In this document: positions 58,260 through 64,000 of the stretch, one piece after another
How positions within the stretch are numbered: the stretch's first letter is position 1
Layout: the number at the start of each line of letters is the position of its first letter
Assembly (NCBI RefSeq): GCF_015277775.1
Contig: NZ_CP063849.1
Coordinates: 3,410,001 to 3,474,000, forward strand
Length of the DNA: 64,000 bases
Direction of reading: 5' to 3'
DNA from: Paludibaculum fermentans
Lineage (GTDB): Bacteria; Acidobacteriota; Terriglobia; Bryobacterales; Bryobacteraceae
Made by a program: the position numbers and the translations under genes
Notes under the pieces: generated by a model
Seen by the model: the letters and a program-made list of their open reading frames with translations, nothing else
Told to the model about the DNA's origin: nothing
Database searches by the model: none

Positions 58260-60806
58260 CTAAGGGTGGACGAGTACGCCATCCAGCGCAGCCCGCATCC
58301 GCCGGGCGAGAACCCGGACATGAGGCTGCCGGAAAATCCGGTCGGCTTTGCCCGAAGTGGCCGCCACTTCGAACTTTCCGCGAACGAACTCCCGCCAGGC
58401 CGTCAGCGGATCATCCAGCACCGTCGTGCTGTGCTCCTCCTCGGCGGACACCAATTGCAGCACATCGCAGTGCAGCGGCTTCAGCCGGTATTCGCGCCCC
58501 GCCTTCCAGTTGGGATGCTCGTCGCGCGCACTGGAATGCGCCAGGGGAGCGAGGACAGCCACGCGCCGCCCCATGGAAAAGGCTCTCTTCCGGCACAGGC
58601 CGAGCAGGACGCGGGCGTGCGACTGCAACTCCTGGAACCCGACTTGACGTTCGCCCTTTAAGACGGCCATGGCTTGCCGGCCGTAACCCTTCCAGTGGCG
58701 CAGCACCTTGGGATAGCCCGGAGCGGGCGTCTCAAACAGCACAAGCCTGTCGACCCTGTGCCCTTGCGCCACCAGTTGACGCGCCATCTCGTAAGCGACA
58801 ATCCCACCAAAGCAATGTCCGCCGAGCAGGTAAGGACCGTCCACCTGAACGGCGCGGATCTGATCCACAAAGCGTGCCGCCATCTCCTCAACGGTGTAGG
58901 CGGAGCGGTCTTCCATCGGCCGCGGATCCCTGACGATGTAGAAGGGCTGCTCCTCGCCATGCTCCTGCGCCAGTTCCCTGAAGTAGTAAGGGTTCTCATC
59001 CGCACCCGGCACGCAATAGAAAGGAGTGCGGCCACCATGCCTCTGCAGTGCCAGCAGCGGCTGCCTGAGCACGTTCTGCTTCCGGAATGGAGCGGCGGTC
59101 TCTCCCTCCAACAGGCTGGCAAGGGTCGCGATTTCGGGCGTCTCAAAGAAAGTGGAGGTATCCAGGGCCGTGGCGGCGGGGCCGAATTCCGCTTCGAGCT
59201 CCGCCATCATGAGGGTGACCGCAAACGAGTCGCCGCCCAGATCGAAGAAGTCGTCGTGAACGCCCACTCGCTCCACATTCAGCACCTTGCGCCAGATACC
59301 CGCAATCGATCTCTCCAGGCTGGAGCGCGGCGCCTGGTGGTGTGCGATGCGAGTGGACAGATCCCTTGCCAGATCGGCGCGCCGCACCTTGCCCGTCGCG
59401 CCGACGGGGATGGCCTCGACGAAGAAGATCCGACGGGGCACTTTGAAAGCCGTCAGGTGTCCCGCGGCGTGGCTGCGCAATTCCCACTCGTTCGCCCGGG
59501 CCCCTTTGTGCAGCACCACCGCAGCAGCGACGTCCTCGCCAAGCGTGGGATGCGGCCGCCCGAAAGCCGCGGCCTTCTTCACAGACGGATGCGCCAGCAA
59601 CACATCTTCCACTTCCGCCGGCAGCACCTTTTCGCCGCCGCGGTTGATCATCTCCTTGATGCGGCCCGTGACGTAGAGGAAACCCTCTTCGTCCAAGTGC
59701 CCCAGGTCGCCAGTGAGAAACCAACCGTCCTGGAAGGCTCTGCGCGTCGCCGCTTCATCCTCACGGTAGCCCCGCATGACAGAAGGGCCCCGCACGGCGA
59801 TCTCACCCTCCTGCTGAGGCCCCAGCCACGTTCCATCGGAACCCAGAATCGCGACCTCCGGACCGCAACTCCTGCCGACCGATCCGGGCTTGCGCTGTCC
59901 CGGCGGGCACGCATTGCTTGTCACCAGGCCTGTTTCTGTCAGTCCGTAGCCCTCGAGCACAGGCACGCCCAGGGCCTTCTCGACATCCGCCATCAACTGA
60001 GGCGCCATGCGCGCACCAATGGAACGGACGAACCGCAGGCGGCCCGCTTCGACAGATCCCGCGGAGAGGATCGCGCCGTGCAGCGCCGGCCCTGCTGTGT
60101 ACCACGTCGGCAAGTATTCGCGGATACACGCCCCGAGCCGGCCCGCTTCCAATCCACCGAGAAACACGATGCTTCCGCCGGCCAGCAACTGCGACAACGT
60201 ACTAATGAGTCCCTGCAGGTGGAACAGCGGCATCATGCTGAGGAACCGGTCGTTCTCGCTCAATGCCAGCGCCCGCTGCGTACTGGCGAGCATTGCCGCC
60301 AGATTGCCGTGCGTCAGCGGAACGCCCTTGGCGCGGTCTGTCGTCGCCGACGTGAAGATCACCACGGCGACATCGCTGCTCCCAGGCGAGTCGAGCGCCG
60401 GTACGCGCGCGTCCACCGCCGGAAGTTCCGGAAACTCAATCACCCGCAGGCCCATCACAGCCGCCACTGCGGCGGCGGCGCTGTCGCGACTGTCCACAAC
60501 CAACGCACGGGGCCGCAGTTCACCAAGCGAGAATTCAAACTCCGCCCGGGAGGAGGCGGGGTTCAGTGGCGCGCACGCGGCCACAGAGGTGATTCCGGCA
60601 AAAGCCAGCACGAGATCGACCCCGTCCGGCAGGACCATCGCCACGACGTCGCCATGCTTGACGCCGGCATCGGCGAGATACTTCGCGATGGTTCTCGTGG
60701 CCGCCACCAGTTCGGCACGGCTCACAGGGTCGCGTCCGGGGGACAGCAAAGCGGGCGTCTCCGGCGACGCCGCTGCCCACCGCGTCAATTCGTCAAGGAT
60801 GCCCAT
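58260..60806 (-). CDS. A-PCP-TE synthetase-like protein (no condensation domain)
   Basis: An 848-residue protein. Adenylation domain residues ~1-480: A3 region is TSATTDRAKGVPLTH instead of TSGTTGxPKG, A5 GYGLTETG, A7 GWFLTGDLG, A8 GRIKEMINRGGEKV and the catalytic Lys473 in TGKVRR. Carrier domain ~490-570 with DFFDLGGDSF (Ser527 for phosphopantetheine). Thioesterase ~590-840 with GGHCFGG, so the nucleophile is Cys665 rather than Ser. It activates a carboxylic acid, loads it on the carrier and releases or dimerises it. No condensation domain, MbtH or phosphopantetheinyl transferase is adjacent. Substrate unknown; an acyl/aryl acid is as likely as an amino acid. Confidence 0.88.
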   Translation of the reverse strand: MGILDELTRWAAASPETPALLSPGRDPVSRAELVAATRTIAKYLADAGVKHGDVVAMVLPDGVDLVLAFAGITSVAACAPLNPASSRAEFEFSLGELRPRALVVDSRDSAAAAVAAVMGLRVIEFPELPAVDARVPALDSPGSSDVAVVIFTSATTDRAKGVPLTHGNLAAMLASTQRALALSENDRFLSMMPLFHLQGLISTLSQLLAGGSIVFLGGLEAGRLGACIREYLPTWYTAGPALHGAILSAGSVEAGRLRFVRSIGARMAPQLMADVEKALGVPVLEGYGLTETGLVTSNACPPGQRKPGSVGRSCGPEVAILGSDGTWLGPQQEGEIAVRGPSVMRGYREDEAATRRAFQDGWFLTGDLGHLDEEGFLYVTGRIKEMINRGGEKVLPAEVEDVLLAHPSVKKAAAFGRPHPTLGEDVAAAVVLHKGARANEWELRSHAAGHLTAFKVPRRIFFVEAIPVGATGKVRRADLARDLSTRIAHHQAPRSSLERSIAGIWRKVLNVERVGVHDDFFDLGGDSFAVTLMMAELEAEFGPAATALDTSTFFETPEIATLASLLEGETAAPFRKQNVLRQPLLALQRHGGRTPFYCVPGADENPYYFRELAQEHGEEQPFYIVRDPRPMEDRSAYTVEEMAARFVDQIRAVQVDGPYLLGGHCFGGIVAYEMARQLVAQGHRVDRLVLFETPAPGYPKVLRHWKGYGRQAMAVLKGERQVGFQELQSHARVLLGLCRKRAFSMGRRVAVLAPLAHSSARDEHPNWKAGREYRLKPLHCDVLQLVSAEEEHSTTVLDDPLTAWREFVRGKFEVAATSGKADRIFRQPHVRVLARRMRAALDGVLVHP

Positions 60807-61148
60807 TCTCGCTTTGTCACCTCCCCGATGCTACGGATGCAGCGGAGACTCCTCAATCCGCCGGGCGCGCCACGTCCCTCACACGGTATCGAACTGATTC
60901 CAGAGGCAAAAACCAAGTTAAGCATATCTGTGACAAACGTTACAAAGCGAAGAGGCCGGGATCCACTTATGTGGATGAGTGCACCCTGATGCGGGCTATC
61001 CGGCTGGGGAGAGCCTGTATTTGGAGGCTTTCGCCGCCGGCCAGGACGATGTGCGAACACCCCAGGGTCGTGAACACAAGGAGGGCCGAAATCCGAGTCT
61101 TCTCCCCGCTGGCCTGGACAATCGAGTGCAGCATCAGGCGTGCGCCGG
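60807..61148. other. Non-coding gap upstream of the synthetase-like gene
   Basis: About 340 bases. The only notable element is TGTGAC-AAAC-GTTACA (60929-60944), an imperfect inverted repeat about 120 bases before the synthetase start that could be a regulator site. No gene is seen. Confidence 0.5.
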
Positions 61149-62762
61149 CTACCTCGTCCGATGCTGGAACGCCCCTATATCCAGGGCGCCGGCCGGCAGT
61201 GAATTGCCCCAGAAGTCGCGGCCGCCGCTATTTGCGATCGCGGCACCGCGCCCCAGGCACGGTGAATCGGCCCGAAGCTGATAGCCCTCCAGGCTGTCGA
61301 GTCCGATGCCCCCCCGGCCGGGCGCGACAAAGAGAGGATCTTGCGTCTTGCCGGGCAGGTTGGAATCATTGGGGCCGGCGCCCACCCAGGGACCGAAGTA
61401 GCAGTTTTCGAGGAAGAGGCGGTTGTCGCCCGGATTGAGGTCAGGCTGCGTGGGCGCGAGGTAGAGCACCTTGAACCGTCCCTGCCCGGCGGCGTAGAAG
61501 ATGTTGTTGCGCAGCGGCACGCCGGCTTTGGTCTTGTCCCTGATCTGCGGGTTGTCCATCATCTCGATCTCGACCGTTCCGTGATCGACATAGAAGACAT
61601 TGTTGTGAATCAGGTTGCCGTCGTCGAGGTTGGAACGCAGCGCCAGCAGGTGCGTCTGATCGTTCTCACTGATGTTGTAGCGCGCGATATTGCCTGAAGT
61701 CCGCTGCATGATCAGCAGCAGTCCGTAATTGTTGCGGCTGTAGTTGTACTGCAGAATGCAGTCGCGGCAACCGAAGTCGAAGTCATACGCCTCGCCGTCG
61801 CCGTTCCCTTTGCAGCGGCCGGTATCGTAGACCTCGTTGAACTGCATAATGCCGCCGGTACAGTTCTGCAGCCAGATGGCGGCCGAGTGCGGATTGTAGC
61901 GCTTGTCCGCCAGGGTGAGATCCGGATCGCCAGTGCGCAGGCAGGAACGTGTTACGATATTGCGCTCCACCAGGACGCCATCGCAACCCTCGGGAAAGAT
62001 GCCGTCGCCGCCGAGATTCTCCATGCGATTCTGGCGGATCACCACACCCTTGCCCCCACGCCAGACGATGATGCCGCAGCGGTCAACCCGCTCGATGCGG
62101 TTCCCTTCGATGAGCAGGTTCTCCACGGAGCCGGTGCGGTGCCGGTCAGTCTGCCGACGGCCGGCAAAGATTGCGGAGCTGTTGTACATATCCAACGGCC
62201 CGCCGCCGCCCAATGTGCCCCAGACATCGTGGATGAAGCAGCCGCGGATCACGATGTTTGAGCAGGTGCCTTCTCCAGTCACCAACGCAACAATCCCCTG
62301 CCGGCCGATCCTGGGAACCGCCGGAGCACCGCTGGTCACCTCGATCCCGGAGATCTGCCACCAACTCCGGTTCTCCAGCAGCACGGCTGCGCCTTCCACT
62401 GCGCCCATGTCAATGACAGGCAGCGGACCACTGCCGTAACGCCCCAGAACAATGGGCTTATTCTCGGCTCCGGAGCCGTGCAACTGGAGCCGCCCCTTCC
62501 AGGCGTCGCCGGACCTCAGCAGAACCGCGTCGCCGGGCTGGAAGGTCTCCCGACTCACTCGCTCCAAGCTCTTCCACGGCTTCTTCGGAGACAAGCCGCT
62601 GGCCGAGTCATCGCCGCCCGCGGCGACGTGGAACTTGCGGCCGGCGGGAGCCGCCGCTGCGGTGTCGATGAATCCCAGGGCGGACGAGACGACACCGGCT
62701 GTCGCGTCTCTAAGAAAAGAGCGTCTGTCCGTCGAACCAACACGATCTTCCAAGGTCGCCAC
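61149..62762 (-). CDS. Tat-exported right-handed beta-helix protein
   Basis: A 537-residue protein starting at GTG with GGAG six bases upstream. DRRSFLRDATAGVVSSALGF is a Tat signal (RRSFLRD). The mature part begins KFHVAAGGDDSASGLSPKKPWKSLERV, a phrase shared with the beta-helix protein at 4037-5287, then runs through repeated helix rungs (RQNRMENLGGDGIF, VERNIVTRSC, LQYNYSRNNYG, IHNNVFYVDHG) to an ADSPCLGRGAAIANSGGRDFWG and DIGAFQH close. Many such proteins are polysaccharide lyases or hydrolases; Tat export suggests folding or metal loading before secretion. Confidence 0.87.
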   Translation of the reverse strand: MATLEDRVGSTDRRSFLRDATAGVVSSALGFIDTAAAAPAGRKFHVAAGGDDSASGLSPKKPWKSLERVSRETFQPGDAVLLRSGDAWKGRLQLHGSGAENKPIVLGRYGSGPLPVIDMGAVEGAAVLLENRSWWQISGIEVTSGAPAVPRIGRQGIVALVTGEGTCSNIVIRGCFIHDVWGTLGGGGPLDMYNSSAIFAGRRQTDRHRTGSVENLLIEGNRIERVDRCGIIVWRGGKGVVIRQNRMENLGGDGIFPEGCDGVLVERNIVTRSCLRTGDPDLTLADKRYNPHSAAIWLQNCTGGIMQFNEVYDTGRCKGNGDGEAYDFDFGCRDCILQYNYSRNNYGLLLIMQRTSGNIARYNISENDQTHLLALRSNLDDGNLIHNNVFYVDHGTVEIEMMDNPQIRDKTKAGVPLRNNIFYAAGQGRFKVLYLAPTQPDLNPGDNRLFLENCYFGPWVGAGPNDSNLPGKTQDPLFVAPGRGGIGLDSLEGYQLRADSPCLGRGAAIANSGGRDFWGNSLPAGALDIGAFQHRTR

Positions 62763-63171
62763 TGTTCACTCCTTCAATAATTCGGATCCGAATACCCGCT
62801 CCGCGCCGCCAAAGCCAAGATACAGGATCATCAGGGCCGCCGCGTGGCGATGCCTACCGGCGGTGTGGAAAGTCAGAGTTTCTGCCCTCGCAGTTGACGG
62901 GATCTTGCATTTCGCCACGGAGACAGGCCAAAATACTGGAGGGAATGCGCGGGCTCGCGTATTTTCCAATTCTCGACCCAAGGAAGCGGAGGCCAGTATG
63001 TCCCCTATTGCACACCGCCCGATGCCGTCGAGCCCCCTCGCCCTGGCATAACCTAAGCCTGCCGGCCGGGCTCACGCCCATCGCGCTCACCCACACAAAC
63101 CGCAGTTGAGAGATCTCCGCACCCGTGTGCGCGGAGCTCGGGTATTCGTGTGTGCAATTAGGGGAACATTC
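62763..63171. other. Non-coding gap before the RbfA-like gene
   Basis: About 410 bases between divergent genes, with no gene seen. CTCCGC-(10 nt)-GCGGAG at 63115-63136 can form a hairpin about 36 bases before the TTG start of the RbfA-like gene. Confidence 0.5.
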
Positions 63172-63582
63172 TTGAAAAAGCATAGCCGCGGCTCGAGGGA
63201 GCCGCATTTGATCGATCCGGACTTCGTGGAAGCCCTGGACGAAAGCGAATCGTGCCGCGCGTCAGCCCGCCGGCAGGAAGAACGAAAGACACTGCAGTTT
63301 TGCCGCCAGGTTCAGCGGGCATTGAACGTCGCCCTGGCGGGCCGTGGGACCGGTGAGGGCATCGACGTCTTGTTCGTAGAGGAGGTTTCCGCCGCACCCG
63401 ATTGCGGACGCCTCTTAGTACACGTGCTCATCCCGGACGGCCGGCCGGTGTCCGAGGTAATGGGCCTATTGAGCCGCGAGACCCCGCGTCTCCGGTCGGA
63501 AGTGGCAGCGGCAATCACTCGCAAAAGAGCACCGGAGCTACTGTTTGCGCCTACGTGGGCCGGAGGTGGCGATGAGGAGTGA
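63172..63582 (+). CDS. RbfA-like small protein
   Basis: A 136-residue protein starting at TTG with GGGGAA five bases upstream. The first ~40 residues are charged; residues ~40-125 resemble the KH-like ribosome-binding factor A fold: QRALNVALAGRGTGEGIDVLFVEEVSAAPDCGRLLVHVLIPDG, then a helix SEVMGLLSRETPRLRSEVAAAI and the closing RKRAPELLFAP strand. RbfA matures the 16S rRNA 5' end region in 30S assembly; this copy may be a paralogue or a divergent RNA-binding relative. Its last 11 bases overlap the start of the rtcB gene, so the pair is co-translated. Confidence 0.65.
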   Translation: MKKHSRGSREPHLIDPDFVEALDESESCRASARRQEERKTLQFCRQVQRALNVALAGRGTGEGIDVLFVEEVSAAPDCGRLLVHVLIPDGRPVSEVMGLLSRETPRLRSEVAAAITRKRAPELLFAPTWAGGGDEE

Positions 63583-64000
63583 GCCGCAGCTTGCCCCCAT
63601 GCGAACCTGGCTCACGGCGCCACTCAGCCACGATGTGTCGGGGGCGCTCGAACGCCTCCGGCGCGCTCCGGATGTCCAGCAACTGGCAATCATGCCCGAT
63701 GTGCATCTCTCCGCCGACGTCTGCATCGGCGTAGCTGTCGCCACAACACACCTGCTCTATCCGCAGGCCGTGGGAGGCGACATCGGCTGCGGCATGTTTG
63801 CAGTCGCGCTGGATATCGAAGCGTCGGCGCTGGCGTCACCTGGCATCGCGGGGAAGGTTCTCGCGGAGATCGGCCGGGCCGTGCCGGCGCGCCGCCGGAA
63901 CCGGAGATTGGTCATCGAGCAGCCGGAAGCAGCCGTGGGCGGTACACTAAGCCATCCCAGCCTTGAGTCCCTTCGCCGCAATGAAGGTGCCCTTGAGTTC
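63572..64000 (+). CDS. rtcB: RtcB RNA ligase, 3' end cut by window
   Basis: The ATG at 63572 follows GGAGGTGGCG and overlaps the end of the RbfA-like gene. 143 codons are visible to the window edge. QLAIMPDVHLSADVCIGVAVAT and YPQAVGGDIGCGMFAVAL are the characteristic RtcB N-terminal metal-site segments (Asp and Cys/His-containing loops). RtcB joins RNA 3'-phosphate or 2',3'-cyclic phosphate ends to 5'-OH ends using GTP and Mn2+ in tRNA splicing or RNA repair. Full length cannot be assessed. Confidence 0.88.
   Translation, partial: MRSEPQLAPMRTWLTAPLSHDVSGALERLRRAPDVQQLAIMPDVHLSADVCIGVAVATTHLLYPQAVGGDIGCGMFAVALDIEASALASPGIAGKVLAEIGRAVPARRRNRRLVIEQPEAAVGGTLSHPSLESLRRNEGALEF

Overview
The window looks like chromosomal DNA of a soil-type Acidobacterium, most likely order Bryobacterales (the Solibacter/Paludibaculum group). 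This is inferred from gene content: a long orphan permease of the MacB/FtsX type (ADOP) plus a decayed second one, an Oar-like TonB receptor with an N-terminal carboxypeptidase-regulatory domain, many secreted DUF1080, beta-helix, GH92, tannase and carboxylesterase proteins, high GC throughout, and frequent GTG/TTG starts. No rRNA, tRNA, CRISPR array or transposase gene was recognised.

Layout. 1-6.3 kb: an exopolysaccharide cluster on the + strand (partial FemAB-like protein, two deacetylases, GT4 glycosyltransferase, WbaP-like initiating transferase, secreted beta-helix protein). 6.3-10.8 kb: a VOC protein, then a sugar operon on the - strand (fucose/arabinose-isomerase-like enzyme, small membrane protein, SSS transporter) with a clear sigma70-type promoter and a LacI-type operator. 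11-18.7 kb: dienelactone hydrolase, DUF1398 protein, a MarR regulator whose promoter carries a palindrome in its spacer, a DUF899 gene pair, a two-HTH regulator with a beta-propeller partner, a small VOC protein and an ABC exporter pair. 18.7-37.7 kb: a repeat-rich, partly decayed region with several kilobases of non-coding DNA, a 152-bp tandem array, nine copies of a dispersed hairpin repeat, a 226-bp direct repeat, two pseudogene fragments, a lone AIPR-family defence gene, an RCC1-like protein, a GH92 mannosidase, an ADOP permease and a lipase.

37.7-44.7 kb: the most interesting block. A secreted aldo/keto reductase is followed by an ABC ATPase, a permease/binding-protein fusion of the OpuC/EgtU architecture, a class I flavoprotein disulfide reductase, EgtB and EgtD. 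I read this as an ergothioneine synthesis, uptake and recycling locus. A 695-bp inverted piece of the permease gene lies about 12 kb away inside the repeats and differs from the parent only by five 1-base deletions.

44.8-64 kb: an SMP-30-like protein, an ECF sigma factor with a membrane partner, an Old Yellow Enzyme, then secreted degradative genes (type-B carboxylesterase, TonB receptor, DUF1080 protein, tannase/feruloyl esterase), an A-PCP-TE synthetase-like protein with a cysteine thioesterase nucleophile, a Tat-exported beta-helix protein, and an RbfA-like gene overlapping the start of rtcB, which runs off the right edge.
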